Part shown: positions 1 through 12,639 of the stretch, piece by piece | How positions within the stretch are numbered: position 1 is the stretch's first letter | How the letters are laid out: every line of letters starts with the position of its first letter | Assembly: GCA_916613615.1 (NCBI GenBank) | Contig: OU744724.1 | Span: 22,678,171-22,742,170, forward strand | Source: Steromphala cineraria | Lineage: Eukaryota > Mollusca > Gastropoda > Trochida > Trochidae | DNA: 64,000 bases | Direction: 5' to 3' | Translations under genes and position numbers: made by a program | Notes under the pieces: generated by a model | Told to the model about the DNA's origin: nothing | What the model saw: only the letters and a program-made list of their open reading frames with translations | Database searches by the model: none

Positions 1-346
1 TTTACCAAGATTCATTTATGTGACTGAAAACTTTTTATTTTTCATCATAAGTTTAATAACTTATTTCAACATTAAAAAATGTTTTTTGTTTGAGAAGTTT
101 TAAAACCATCTACCAGATTCTGAGACCAGCAGTAATACAATAAGACTGCAATGATAATACAACTGTAAATAAATCTATCATTATTTCAGTAAAAAGCAGA
201 AAACATGTCTAACATATAAGTTTATATTCATTAACATTATGGATAATCATGGCAGCATTCATCATGTGCGTTTCCAATAAAATATAAAGACAAGGAAATT
301 TATGATTCGATGAAATGAAAACTTAGAGAATATATATTTTACTATT
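1..346. other. AT-rich non-coding DNA
   Basis: I see no gene, RNA or repeat structure here. It is AT-rich, and short open frames are interrupted in all six frames. Confidence 0.5.
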
Positions 347-492
347 AGAATAATCAACGAGTTGCGAGGAATTACGGATTATCTGTCCTGAGTTAATTAT
401 TGTGATAAACTCCAAGCTTCAGCGAGGAGTTTGACACAATAATTCACGAGGGACAGATAATCCGTAATTCCGAGCATCGAGTTGGTTATTCT
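347..492. repeat. Long palindrome (foldback/MITE-like)
   Basis: The arms 347-417 and 422-492 are near-perfect reverse complements. They share GGAATTACGGATTATCTGTC and AATTATTGTG, and the outer AGAATAA..CAAC pairs with GTTG..TTATTCT. The centre is near CTTCAGCG. A stem of about 70 bp on a minimal loop is typical of a foldback MITE. No target duplication could be fixed because the palindrome runs to its own edges. Confidence 0.8.
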
Positions 493-3195
493 TTTTCTTA
501 CCCAATATAATTTTGATGCGTAAAAACTGGAGGAAAAGAGAAACATTAAAAAACTACGCTCTGCCGGTAAAGTACAAATTATACTCATACGCCATTCATA
601 ATTTTGCTCACTACTTAAGGATGGGCGGCTCTAAGTAGTTCGCAACTCACAATCTAATTTGAAATAGTTTATTATATTGATATCACATTATATCAAAACA
701 ATTATTGTTTCATATCATAAAAAATCTTTTTTTTAACTGCACACAACCGGAAAGAAAAAGTAAGACGTTGTTAGCTTTCCTTACGTTTGACAAACCTAAT
801 GAGGAATGTATGACGTCACTGTTTGACGTCATAGAGCTATGACGTTATGACAGTTCGCCCAGCGACTCTCCCACCTAGTGCCTCCTTGAAGATTTAAAGT
901 TGTATTTACGGCAAAGAAAACACCAGAGGGTATTGATTTCCCATTAAAAATGTTTAAGTAATGTGTGACTTTCGCAATTTAAGTATAAGATTTTATATCT
1001 ATATCTCTCAACTGAAGTAGAACATTCAAGAGATTCATGAATGGATGCAAAATAGTTCCGTAAACCAATCAAAATGCGAGTTATTTTTAGAAAAACTGTA
1101 ATTCTCATGACCATTATGCAAACTTTAATACCCGGCATATCCTTGCCCGCTTGGGTAAGAATATATGATACAAAATATATGCTAGTTTCAAGGCATAATC
1201 AAACACAATTTTATGTTAAAATTTGATTCGTCAGTGAATATGTGACATTGGTTATTAAAATGACTATCAAATAGATGTTATGTATTCCTAACAAATTCTG
1301 CCTTGTAAAGTTTAATTTTATAGGGATAAATTTTTGTTTTCTTGTAAAATGTATTTTAAAAAATCATAATGTTCTTTAAAAATAAGTTTCTCCTGTACAA
1401 ATCAAATGAAACTGAAACAGGATTGTAAAAAATATAATTTTAATCAATGCATGTTCATTTCTGTGAAACTTGCAATGAATGAATTGTTGTTTGAATTATG
1501 TCAATGAAAGAAAGGAAAAGGCTTTGATAATTTAATGAATGATATCAAAAAGCAAGATCAAACAAACTGAACTCATTAATCCTGGCTCAGGAATCATGTC
1601 TTTTGGAAAACAATTTTGATTGGCTTTGAATCTTGAAGTCTTTAATTCGATATGTGGCATGAATTTTCAAATTTCTTATCAAATATAAGAATTAAAATTT
1701 TGAAACTTTTTTGAAGGTGTCAAACTTTAGAAAATGTTTTTTTAAAAGCACAATCATTAAAGTAACAATTTTTCAGTATTTATCCAATTAAGACTTTATG
1801 TCAAAGGACTAACTGTCTTTAAGAAACATTACCTCAACAATTATCAAAATGATTTTTATTTCTTATTAACCTAAAAATTATATGTACAATGCATAGGTGA
1901 GTGCTACAACACCAATGTTTAGTATCAGTAGTTGTAAGGATAATACCATTCAATATCTAGAAATCACATGATCATGAGTTGAAAGGAAAACATCATTGTG
2001 TGATTCAGGAAACAGAATCAGTTGCAAGGCATAATGTTCAGAGCCTACTTTACTTTTGACATGAAGTGGGCCCTGGGCCCATGAGTAACCAAATTAGTGG
2101 GACATTTCTCATTGTAGGTGGGTCATTAAAAAATAAGAGGGGGACAACTTATTTTGCACTGATTTAATGCTAGAGTATAATGATCGTTTACATGATCGAT
2201 GAAACGATTGTCCATTACAAATACACTGCAGATGAGATCGATAATGTATATGCAAAAAAATAAACCTTTTATGTACCTTTTAGTCGTGTTTTCTTTCACA
2301 GAACAATGTCTAATGTGGTCGTTGCCTTTTCGTTCCAAAAAACGAAATTAATCGCGACTGGCGCTTGAACGGCTTCGAAGCAGACGACCCAGACATTTTT
2401 CAAACGAGCGAACCTTTGATAAATAAATTAACTGCAAAGGGGAGTAACTCTTCACGTATGCTTTACAACGGGACCTGAATAAGCATCGCATTTCAAGCTC
2501 TATGCAGCATTTATTTAGGCGTCGCATTGACAAGAAAGCGTTGTGTAGCAATGTGATGAGTTTTGATTTTGACTCGCTTGAAAGCTCCATGCATCGATTT
2601 AGGTTTCGCACTGAATGAAAACTATGTGTTGTGTTGTAGAGAGTTTTGATTACGATTCGCTGTTTACAACTTATAAATATTCGTTATCAGATAAAGTTTT
2701 CAAGGTACGTTTTTAAACAAGGTTGTTTACGGGTCTTTTATTTTTAATGTGCGCCCACGGGGCCCCCCAGGTAAAGTGACAGTGCGTCATATCTTATTTT
2801 CATGCGCCAATGGCGCAAGGGCGCGGCCTAAAGTGGACTCTGAATGTTTCTAGTTGATTAGATGTTTATGGCAATCCCAGATGTTAGTCTTATATGCATG
2901 AATAGAGAATTGTTTTTTAACTTAATCAAGTAGTGTGAGACAGTTAATAGACAAACAAAAACATTACTTCTCAAATTGATCATTGTGATCGTATGGCGTC
3001 TCAACTTTTGATTAAATTCTTCTGGTTTATATACTCATTATACGCTGGATTAACATTGCAATCTTACATGTAGTTGAATTTGACCTTGAAGGTTTTCAGA
3101 TTTGTGATAATTAAAAAAAAAAAATTCCACTGTAGGCATGCAATGAAATCTTTATTTTGTTGTTAAAGAGCCACTCTGTGAATCTTTTCACATTT
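493..3195. other. Non-coding DNA, no gene seen
   Basis: No convincing coding region. Two small minus-strand open frames (2126-2338 and 2348-2611) have no recognisable domain and lie beside a GC-richer patch (about 2740-2830, containing GGGGCCCCCC and ATGCGCCAATGGCGCA-like inverted motifs). The rest is AT-rich. Confidence 0.5.
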
Positions 3196-3600
3196 TTAGC
3201 TCATCAGGTCTGAAAGACCCGATGGGCTTATGGCATGGCATGGCGTCCAGCGTCCGTCCGTCTGTCCGTAAACTTTTCACATTTTCGACTTCTTCTCCAG
3301 AACCAATGACTCTAGAGAGCTGATATTTGATGTGGAGACTCCTTGGCCAATGGGGATTCTAAATTGTAGATTTCATGACCTCATGACCCCAAATGGGGTC
3401 ACAGGGGTCAAAGCCTTAAAAAACCTATTTTCATCTTCTGCTCCAGTTCCAAAAGGTCTAGAGAGCTGAAAAGTTGTATGTAGACTACTTGGCCAATGAG
3501 GATTCTAAATTGTAGATTTGATTACCCCATGACCCCAAATGGGGTCACAGCGATCAAAGCCTTTTTCCATCAAAAGTCTGATGAGCTACAGAGCCCATGG
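3196..3600 (+). repeat. Bivalve-type GTCCGTCCG interspersed repeat
   Basis: Starts with AGCTCATCAGGTCTGAAAGA, continues with GATGGGCTTATGGCATGG and a short CGTCCGTCCGTCTGTCCG run, then a diverged internal duplication (TCTAGAGAGCTGA at about 3310 and 3458; GGGGTCACAG at 3396 and 3541). The tail CTGATGAGCTACAGAG..CATGG closes it. The same 5' module occurs at 11912 and 56523. I know this kind of repeat from bivalve genomes; its mobility class is unclear to me. Confidence 0.75.
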
Positions 3601-5496
3601 CTCTATTTTTTAAAATTTATTTTATTTATTTATTTACTTTTATTACGAGAAGCAAACCCGTCACGATTTCATACAGGAAACCCCTTACACGACTCACGTG
3701 ACTAGGGGTCGGTGGGGTTATATTCCACATACATATCAGTAATCGGGTTTAATATTAAAAAGACTTAACGGTAACATACTTTTTGGGGGAAAAAAAGATA
3801 ATTTTTTCACATTATGTTTTGCTCTGATATTAACGAATATTGGATAATTCAATAAATGAATTCAATATATCTCCCATAAATGAATTCAATATATCTCCAA
3901 TTATATGTTAATTAAATACTTGTTTTCAAGAAAAATCTTAAAACAGTCACTTATAATCGCAGGAGTCAACTTCACACATCAAAGTTACATGAACACAAGC
4001 ACATGGGCTTCATAATAGTGACCTTTAATGTTATCTTAAGTTACTAAGAACTGATGTTTTAAAATTAGGATTATTTAATACAACCGATAGAGTATTTGTC
4101 AGTTATGTATATCTTTGAGAAAAAAATAAGTCAATATTTGACGCAATTCATTTTCTTATCTTTGACGTTGCAATGACGTCTCTTTGAAACTTAATATGCT
4201 TTATCTCACAAACAAAAATCTTAAAGGGATTCATAAACTATTTTAGCTCATTATAAATCCAAAGAGATATAAAATAACATATATTCTTTCTGAAATATCA
4301 TCTGTCAAATCCAATGATGGCTATCTTTTATGTTGAATTGTAAAGGTTCTATATATTATATTTCTGCAAAGTGTTTTCTCATGTTAGTGGGTAGTAAAGA
4401 TCATATCATGTGCTTATTGCATCATGATAGAATTATTTTAAACTTTTATAAACTTTGCAAATCTAGATGCTTATGTTGCAACTGCATCACAAACACGTGC
4501 ACAAAACGATATTTAGTCTTTCGCTTGAAGAGATCACTGGTTTAACAAATAACTTTACTGTATTATATATTCTCCATTATGATGGTTTGATTTGAAAAGT
4601 TTTCCTATTGTTGATTGATGATGAACTCCTGCAAATTAGATTTGACAAATCACAAGAAATGATACATCCTGTTTCTGTAATTCCATCTCATTTACCACAA
4701 CTGTACTCATTACCTTATCCTGGTGTGGCGGTTTGAGTGCTTCTGCGACCCCAAGAGCTATGCCAGCTGGAGCTTACATGCTTCTGGCAGGGTAACCCAA
4801 GCTGAGCAGGTTGACGGGTAGAAGCCAGACCAAATGGGAGTCCTTCTAAAACCTGCTTTCTATCTCTTACTATGCCTTTCTTTCCGTCTTTTCCCTCATC
4901 CTTTCGATCCCTTTCTCTCTGATCTGTCTACTCTCTTTTGGATGGCAACATCCACGTGTTTAATAACTGAAATATTGTTCAAAACACGTAAAACACCAAC
5001 TCACTCACCCCATCTCAATTAATTTTCATATTCATGCCTAACACAAACTTTGTGTTTCTTTGGGATTCCCTGTATTTAAGGGATTAAAACGTTTAGACTT
5101 CTTTCATATATCCACCTTCTCTTTAATACTTTCCATTGTATGTTGTCATCTGGGTTGAATATTTACAACAAACTATCAAGCGTCATTGTCACAGATGTAG
5201 AAAATAATTTGAAGATTTTTTTGTGTTCGTAAACTCTGCTTGCAAGCAAGAGACTTTAGGGCCTGATAGGAGTTATGCCCTCTGAGATTGACGAGTTAAA
5301 TAAAGATAGATATTAAATTCATTTAGTATGTCATATAAACGCATAAACGATGCTCTTCTGTATGTAAATGGATGATAGGTTACCTCTATTGTAACCTTGT
5401 GTACAGGAATCATTATACCAATGCAGAATCTTAATTGAAATTTGGTGATTTGAAGGGCTACTTACTATGAGCTCTTTTTTCATTATCATGACTAGA
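3601..5496. other. Non-coding DNA
   Basis: No gene recognised. A less AT-rich stretch at about 4715-4850, containing GGTTGACGGGTAGAAGCCAG, has the look of a repeat fragment but I cannot class it. Confidence 0.4.
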
Positions 5497-5934
5497 CAGT
5501 CAAACTATAATCAAACCTGCTTCCGAGGAATATAATTTGAAAAATATAGACTGTAAGGGTTCGCAATAAATCCAGCCATTATTTACTCTCCATCACAGTT
5601 CGACCTCACCTACCTTTGTCGCATATTTCCGATGTAAGATCATCTAGCCAGTTGCAAGGACTCCTGCAAAAGCTTTCTGAATCAGCTAGGGGCTGGTAGC
5701 TTGAGTGGACTATATATTATACATTATCGCTAAACGCTATTTCATAAGGATGATGTGATTGGATCACTTAAGACTGGGTTTTGTCTGCGCTAATTTGTTA
5801 CAGCAACATACGAGTAGGTAGGATCCATTCAGACTTTCTGGACAAGATTATGTTCAGAACATGTTCAATTCCTGGTAGCATCAATAATGTGAAACTTTAA
5901 TTCCCCCAAATCACTTTTGATTTTAGTCAGACTG
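5497..5934. mobile_element. Diverged copy of the 434-bp TIR element
   Basis: Older relative of the element at 7041-7474. Shared stretches in the same order include TTCCGAGGAAT(A), the block ending ATCTAGCCA, CGCTAAACGCTATTT, and GATTTTAGTCAGACTG at the right end (TIR, 5919-5934). The left end CAGTCAAACTATAATC is a degenerate TIR. No target duplication is visible, which fits age. Confidence 0.75.
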
Positions 5935-6903
5935 AAAACAAGAAAGCTGAAATGTTGAGATCAGATCCCTTTACCAATGAGAAAATATGAATTGTAGATT
6001 TCGTGACTCTGCTTTTCCCTCATAAGCACCACATATCCATGCCCTATAAACTAGCTATTATCCTCTTTTCCAGATAGCTGAAATGTTTGGTTTACATCCC
6101 TAGGTCAATGGGAGTGACAAAGTGTTTATTTGGGAATCTTCTGGCTTTCATAAGGGCCACTTAAGGGAGGACTTTACAGCCTATTTTCATCCTCTCAAGA
6201 ACCAAAATCTACTAAACTTAAATGTTGTGCAAAGACCCCTTAGCATATAAAATGTGTGGATTTAGTGACTCTGTAGCACCAAAGGGTGACAATGGTTACC
6301 TATTTACATCTTCCTCTCATGAACGAGGAGATCTAAAAGCTCTAATATGTGAATCTGTTTAATGATATTGTGGCACCAGCCTAAGTTTGTATTGTGATAT
6401 GCTACAGAGCTTAAAACTGTAATGTTATGCTAATGCTAGAAAAAAAAAACACTTTGGAATTTCACAACTGTTTGAAGAAGTGGTATTAGGAAGACAAAGA
6501 AAACTCTCATTGTCCCGATATGTTTGAAAACGGTATAAGGATCAACAGTTGCTACTGTAAAATTTGTTCATCCTAGGATTTCCTTTGTCTTCCTTGGTAT
6601 TTTAACTCATTAGTCTTACCTCAATGCCCAGACATATGCAAGACTTCGATGTCAGCAAGTACATACAAAAACCTTGACACGGGTAAAACTTGAGGTGCAC
6701 GTGCACATATAACTATCTCCATCAGCTGATTGGCTCACGTCCCAGACTAGATGGAGTGAAGTATGTGCTGTCTTACTGGAGGAAGCACTGGATACTGGTG
6801 GCACTGACACGAGTGAAGCACAGGTGGAGATGTTGAACAGGGGTGGCTGTCAGCTTGTCTTGTCTTCATGATTACAGAGTCCACACTTCCTGCTCTTCAA
6901 GAA
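5935..6903. other. Non-coding DNA with eroded repeat remains
   Basis: Phrases such as AGCTGAAATGTT, CCAATGAG and GAATTGTAGATTTCGTGACT at 5945-6010 resemble the interior of the bivalve repeat at 3196-3600, so part of this stretch is probably a badly eroded copy. No gene is seen. Confidence 0.4.
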
Positions 6904-7648
6904 AAATTGATAAAGATTCAGTTGAAGGATTAGCTAGAGATAATTATCTGAGGAATTGTCATATGCCTTTACGAAATGAGTGGGAATTGCTGTTGTTATA
7001 TATTTTCTTATCCTTTACTTGATCCTGATATGAATCAATCCAGTCTGATTAAAATCGACTGTGATTCAAGGAAAAAATGTAATAATATTATCTCTAGCGG
7101 GGTTCGAACCTCACCCAGCCCGGCTTTCCTCTCATTCACAGTCTGAAGGCACCCCTTTTGCCCGCATGTTCTGACACAAGCTCATCTAGCCAATCGAAAG
7201 GAGCGCAGTGAAAGCTTCGGTATCCCTCAGGGGCAGGTAACTCCAGTGTACCATTCGTAATACATAATCACCGCTAAACGCTATTTAAAAACGAGGATGT
7301 AATTGGATAGCTTACGACTGGGTCTGTCTACGCTAAACTGGTTATAGTAACACGCGATAGAGGTGGGTGCATTCAGACCGAGACGGAGAGGATATCCCGA
7401 ATGGTTCGAGCCCCGATAGAGACAATATTTTTGATATTTTATTCCTCGGAGCACGGTCGATTTTAATCAGACTGTGAATCAATCTAACCAATTAAATTGA
7501 TAAAGATTCAGGTTGAAGGATTAGCTAGAGATAATTATCTGAGGAATTGTCATATGCCTTTACGAAATGAGTGGGAATTGTTGTTGTTATATATTTTCTT
7601 ATCCTTTACTTGATCCTGATATGAATCCATCTAACAAATTGTATGATA
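6904..7648 (+). repeat. ~155-bp tandem duplication, first copy split by an insertion
   Basis: The sequence AAATTGATAAAGATTCAG through ATATGAATC at 6904-7040 recurs at 7493-7632 at about 97% identity. The first copy is interrupted by the TIR element 7041-7474 and resumes at 7485 with TAACCAATT. The second copy reads through without a break, so it records the empty insertion site. Confidence 0.85.
7041..7474. mobile_element. Non-autonomous DNA transposon, long TIRs, 10-bp TSD
   Basis: The ends are CAGTCTGATTAAAATCGAC and its reverse complement with one mismatch. Similarity between the arms continues about 80 bp inward, through a CTCTAKCGGGGYTCGAACC block in both. The element is flanked by a perfect TGAATCAATC direct repeat (7031-7040 and 7475-7484). 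A long TIR with a 9-10 bp target duplication suggests a Mutator-like (MULE) MITE; hAT (8 bp) is less fitting. It encodes no transposase. A diverged sister lies at 5497. Confidence 0.85.
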
Positions 7649-7977
7649 GATGAGATAGTCTGTTGAGCTACAGAGCAAATGGCTTAATTTCCCCTAAAAC
7701 TAAAGTCTTTCAACTTCAAACAATATCATACCTTATGATCTACAGAGACCATGGATCATATTTTAAATGTCAGAATCATTATTGAGCTTGTTTTCCTGAA
7801 AAAGAATTTTTATGAATGTAATTACTTCAAAAAAGAGTATTTGCATATCAGGTATCACTTTGTGCCTGCATATAATGAGTCAGTTTACCAGTGATATTGA
7901 AACTTTTAGTAAAAAGTTTGATAAGTGAACAAAGGGACCATCTCAAAATCAAAATCTAACTTATTTTAATTCCTTTA
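7649..7977. other. Non-coding DNA
   Basis: AT-rich. TTGAGCTACAGAGCAAATGG at 7665 resembles the 3' tail of the bivalve repeat at 3196. Nothing else is seen. Confidence 0.4.
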
Positions 7978-8323
7978 TAGGAACAAAGCATGTTTTGTTA
8001 AAAGTTCATATTTTCAAATTTTCGCTGATAATTGTATGTTAATGCTAAATGTATCATTTTGATGGCGTTAAAGATTTCAATACACAAACCAATCATCCAT
8101 AGTCAGAGAACAAAAAAATAAAGATTCACGTAAAGTCCATTGGCAGCCATTTTTGTGTGATCTCCTTTAATTAATTTTGTGTAAGAAAAAGAAATTGCAT
8201 GGCTGAACTTTACATCATATATTTGATTTATTACTGTTCGAATACATTGTCTTTCGATTTGAACCATTTATTTTATTTTTCTGACGTCACCTTATATTCC
8301 CCCTAAAGATGTGCTACTGCCTA
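7978..8323 (-). mobile_element. MITE copy, inverted relative to 58332-58646
   Basis: Read on the minus strand this matches 58332-58646 along nearly its whole length. Shared on this strand are AGTCAGAGAACAAA, CATTTTTGTGTGA, ATGGCTGAACTTTAC and TGTGCTACTGCC at the right end. The terminal repeats are more eroded than in the partner, so this is the older copy or a different subfamily. Confidence 0.75.
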
Positions 8324-10449
8324 CAGTCCTATCAGTGTATTTATTGTGAAAACAAATTTCAAGACAATATATTGGTGCATTCTATTCTTTGCCAAATTGT
8401 AAAACCTAGAACAACTAAAATGTTTCCCCAAATAACATATTTGAATAACATATGAGTGTGAAATTACCATGTTATAATCACATATAAGTATAAACAGTGA
8501 AATACTCTTAAATTTTGTTTCCACAAAAAAATATCCCAAAAGGGATGTCCCTTTAATTCATTCAACTGTTAAAATGTTTTTTTTTTTCAAGATGATTCAC
8601 ATAAATATCTAATCATCTATGCATTATATATTACCCCAGCTCTTGTTTTATAAGAAGAATGTTTTTTCAGTATTTTTTTATGATATAAGGGTACTTCACG
8701 AAAAGTAATTTTTTTCCCCAATTTCAAAACAATTAATCTATTATAAACAAAGTACCTAAACAAGTAAACAAAGTTTGGTTAAGCTGTAAGACTCCATTTC
8801 CCATATACCATGATTATAATTGTTGACCAACGTTTCACTTGATGCTTGATAATTTCTTTACTGATAGCGTTGACTCTTGAGTAATGAGATTTTTTACCTC
8901 TGAAATTAATTAATTTTTCAATATATTAATTGGGAAATATTCAAAGAAATATTGTTTTTAAAAAAAAAAACTGCCCCTTTAGATTAAACATGAACAATAG
9001 AAAAGATATATTTGAAAAAAAAAACACTTGCAGACAGATGGTTCTGATGATTGTCAAGGACATTTCATATAATTTTATACCGGGGAATTTAATAAACAAA
9101 TGTTATTTTTAATTCCTATGTTTTGAATGCAATTTATAACAAGTTTTTACGTAAAACATTTTATGTTCATGTGTGACCTTCAAATATTCATTGCATGATA
9201 GCAGAGCTGTCATCAGTGGTAAATCTTGGACTTTTCCCTTTAGCAGAATTTTAAAAATAATTTGCAAAAATGTCTTACATGTTTTAACTTCATTAGACCG
9301 TTCTAATTAGGATCCTAGAAGCTGATGATCAAACGTCATGTCAGGTTAGTTTTGGTGGATGTTTTATTTCTAATTTGTTGTTAAATTTAAAATTTGAAAT
9401 TTAAAGCTGTTAGCTGTTTGGTTCATATATGCCAAACTTTATTAACATTACGAGAAGTAGTATCAAGGAGTACTGACTGTGGCTGAAAAGTATCATATGA
9501 AAGCTAATGGACATCAATTGTCACAATAGGAAAGTATGAAATCAAGATTATGATCGAAAGTAGTGTTTTATTTCTGATTTGTTGTAATATGTAAAATTTA
9601 GCTGTTTGGTTCAAATATGCCAAACTTTATCAACAGTATCATTTGATTGAGGAGTAATGACTATGGCTGATAAAGCTAATCAACATCGAATGTCACAATA
9701 GGAAAGTATGAAATCATGATATATGATCGAAAACAACTAGGACAGTGATACACGTTAACCAGTCAAATAAAATTTCTGAAAAAAAAGCCCAAGCAGTTAT
9801 TATGACAGTTATCATGAGTTATAATATTTGCTAATTTTCGATAGTTTGTATAATTTGTAGTCATTTAAATTTTAAGTGAAAACATGTTACTGTATCTGAC
9901 AGAGGACTCATCTTGCATGTCTGAAAAGAGCTTCAAGCACTGTATTTTCTGCTCATAGTGAGATGGTAGAGTCATGACTGATATATTTGTAAGTGGGATA
10001 TTTTTGTGAATAAAAAGTTTGAAGTGGGAATTCAAGGTTTTGACAGAGAGAAGTGATGTACATAACTGTGACCTAGGGTTGAGAAAATGGGGAAAATTGA
10101 TTCATCTTCAATATTTTGATTGTATTGAAAAAGGGTACAAAATACAATTTGAAATAGGCTAAGACAAGTTAGGACATAGAATATTCGAGCTGTTTGGAGG
10201 AGTGATGGAAGAATTAGGAAAAAGAGGATTCATCTTTGATATCAATATCTTTTACTTTTTGAAACGGTTAAATTACGAAGTACATTTTATAATCAAGTAA
10301 CAAACTACTAAATTTGAGCATTGGAATATGCAGCTGCTTAAAAAGTAATGGCAAATATATTATCTTTAAGCTGGTATGAGATGAATTCTTCATTTACCAT
10401 AATTTCTCCACTGATTCAAATAATTCGACCTCATGATATTAAAACTTAT
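8324..10449. other. Non-coding DNA upstream of the array
   Basis: No gene is recognised. A local duplication occurs: GCTGTTTGGTTCA-ATATGCCAAACTTTAT at 9413 and again at 9600, followed in both by GTATCA, GAGTA-TGACT-TGGCTGA and CACAATAGGAAAGTATGAAA, giving two diverged copies about 190 bp apart. Similarity to the tandem array begins only at 10450. Confidence 0.5.
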
Positions 10450-11422
10450 GACATCTGTTTCTTGACAATACATAATTATTACTTAATTAAATTATATAGA
10501 GCCTGATGAACAACAGAGTCAAGATAAAGAGTATTTTAAAAAGTCTTTATAAAAGTTACCATGTCAATCACTTAAGTTTATGAAGAAGCTACCTCTAGAT
10601 AATAACACATCATTATTACTTTGAGAGGCATTATCATCCAGCCCAGCCAAACAGCGATCATTTGTAATTATCTTGTAATGCTGTATTCTCTTCTCATTGT
10701 CAATCAATATAATCACAATATTTATCAATCTTTTTAAAACTCTGTGCATGTTCACTAAATATCTTTATAACTTAGAAAAATTAATGATTTATGACATTAT
10801 CAATTGTTTTCATTGGCTATCATAAAGTCATTATGATTAATTACATGGAATCGATTGCCATGCAAAGCTGTTATTCATTTTGAAAGGATTCAAGCGAGAT
10901 ATTTAATCACCAAAAAGACTAGTTTAGGGATTTCCAGCTAATGAAAGACTCATTGTTGTTAATTCATGCAGTTTGAATTATCTCCGAATAACAACACGGT
11001 CAATTCCAGTCCCCTCTGTTAGACAACTTCAAAGCCAATGTTTGGCCACATAGACATTAAGAAAGCTTGCATCTTCAACTAGGTTTAACTGTGAAAGAAA
11101 CTTTGACCAGTTTTCATCATGAATAGATCTTGATTGATGATAAGATTTCCTCTGCGGTAGTTGATCCCATTAGGTGGTTTTGCACATTTTCTTTTTAATT
11201 TGCGCGAAACAAAATAGACGCCCGAAGCCAAAGTGATGCACAGCAAGATAGATTTTTCAGTAGTTTTCATTTTTTCTGCTGAAACTTTTCTCAGATGATA
11301 AAAAAAGGAAGTTGAAGTTTTTAGTTAGACATTTGAAATTAAATGTTTTTTTAAACATGATTGCAAAGTCTAGAGGTTCGTTGACTCAAAATTAATGTTT
11401 TGATCTGAAAGGTGCTGTTTAA

Positions 11423-11543
11423 AGGGGGTCTCCAACTTCTAATTTTTAACGTCCAGTGTTTTATTAGCGAGGCCCTCTCCGACCCTCACGGGGCCCCGCT
11501 AATAAAACACTGGCAGTTAAAAATTAGAAGTTGGAGACCCCCT
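11423..11543. mobile_element. 121-bp hairpin MITE with TTAA target duplication
   Basis: The arms start AGGGGGTCTCCAACTTCTAA and are reverse complements for about 50 bp, interrupted only by GT/CA in the middle and a short GC-rich loop. TTAA flanks both sides (11419-11422 and 11544-11547). The other units lack it. A TTAA duplication points to the piggyBac or Kolobok type; no transposase is encoded. Confidence 0.85.
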
Positions 11544-11547
11544 TTAA

Positions 11548-12411
11548 CACTCATATCACTAAACTTCAGTCCATTTCCTGTTTGTCACTTATTATATAAT
11601 GGAATTTCATACTTTGAGAGTGTTAACACCCCCTTAATTGAGTATGTGTTAGAGAAGTAAATGAAAGTAATTTTATCTTCTTTTAAAGAACAAAAGGTTA
11701 GGCAGTTTCAGTAAAAAATTTCCTGATGAAAAGTCCAAGGGGTGATAGAGTGTTGAGCATTTGAATTTTTAATTATTAAACTATCATTAGCTGCATGTGT
11801 ATGTTTAATTTATCATTTAGTTTATCATTTCAGCAATATTTCTCAAATCAAAGAAATACTTCTTTACAGATCACACAAACTTTGCAATATGGATAGATAA
11901 ATAACTTTTTAGCTCATCAGGACTGTATGTCCAGATGGGCTTATGGCATGGCCCGTCGTCCGGCGTCCGTCCGGCGTCCGGCGTCCGTCCGTCGTCCGTC
12001 CGTAAACTTTTGACACTTTCGACTTCTCCTCATGAACCATACACACTCATATCACTAAACTTCAGTCCATTTCCTGTTTGTCACTTATTATATAATGGAA
12101 TTTCATACTTTGAGAGTGTTAATACCTCCTTAATTGAGTATGTTATTGGAGAAGTAAATGAAAGTAATTTTATCTTCTTTTAAAGAACAAAAGGTTAGGC
12201 AGTTTCAGTACAAAATTTCCTGATGAAAAGTCCAAGGGGTGATAAAGTGAAGAGTGTTTGAAATTTTAATTATTAAACTTTCATTATCTGCATGTGTATA
12301 TGTTTAATTTATCATTTAGTTTATCATTTCAGCAATATTTCTCAAATCAAAGAAATACTTCTTTACAGATCACACAAATTTTGCAATATGGATAGATAAA
12401 TTACTTTTTAG
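11548..12411 (+). repeat. 495-bp-period duplication inside unit 1
   Basis: CACTCATATCACTAAACTTC through to ACTTTTTAG occurs at 11548-11911 and again at 12043-12411 with few differences. The spacer 11912-12042 is a short bivalve-type repeat. The other array units have a single copy of the right-hand part of this block. Confidence 0.85.
11912..12042 (+). repeat. Short bivalve-type GTCCG repeat
   Basis: CTCATCAGGACTGTATGTCC, then GATGGGCTTATGGCATGG, then a GC-rich CGTCCGGCGTCCGTCC run, TCCGTAAACTTTTGAC and CTTCTCCTCATGAACCAT. It is the 5' module of the repeat at 3196-3600 and sits exactly between the two copies of the 495-bp duplication. Confidence 0.8.
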
Positions 12412-12639
12412 TAAGAACCTTTTAACGTTGACAAATGTGCAATATGATATTAAACCATTAATTCATATTCAATTTCCTGCTATCAAAGAGTATGTCATGT
12501 TTTCCTCGATTGTACGTATGATACAATTAATCATGATCCAGTTCCATGTTTGTTCCATGGATTTGTAACACACTCTGAAATAATACAAGAACACACTTAC
12601 AGATATAAATTGATTTCAATAAATTTTTATGTCCATAAT

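Noticed and set aside
7155..7180. TTTGCCCGCATGT..TCTGACA shared by the MITE at 7041 and the DIRS ITR (33660)
   Set aside because: Only about 19 bases match around a 2-base gap, with no extension either side; coincidence is the simplest reading.
11085..11270. Minus-strand frame starting MKTTEKSILLCITLASG, signal-peptide-like
   Set aside because: Only unit 1 keeps the frame open; the other units have a stop right after TILLC.TLA, and no downstream exon could be built.
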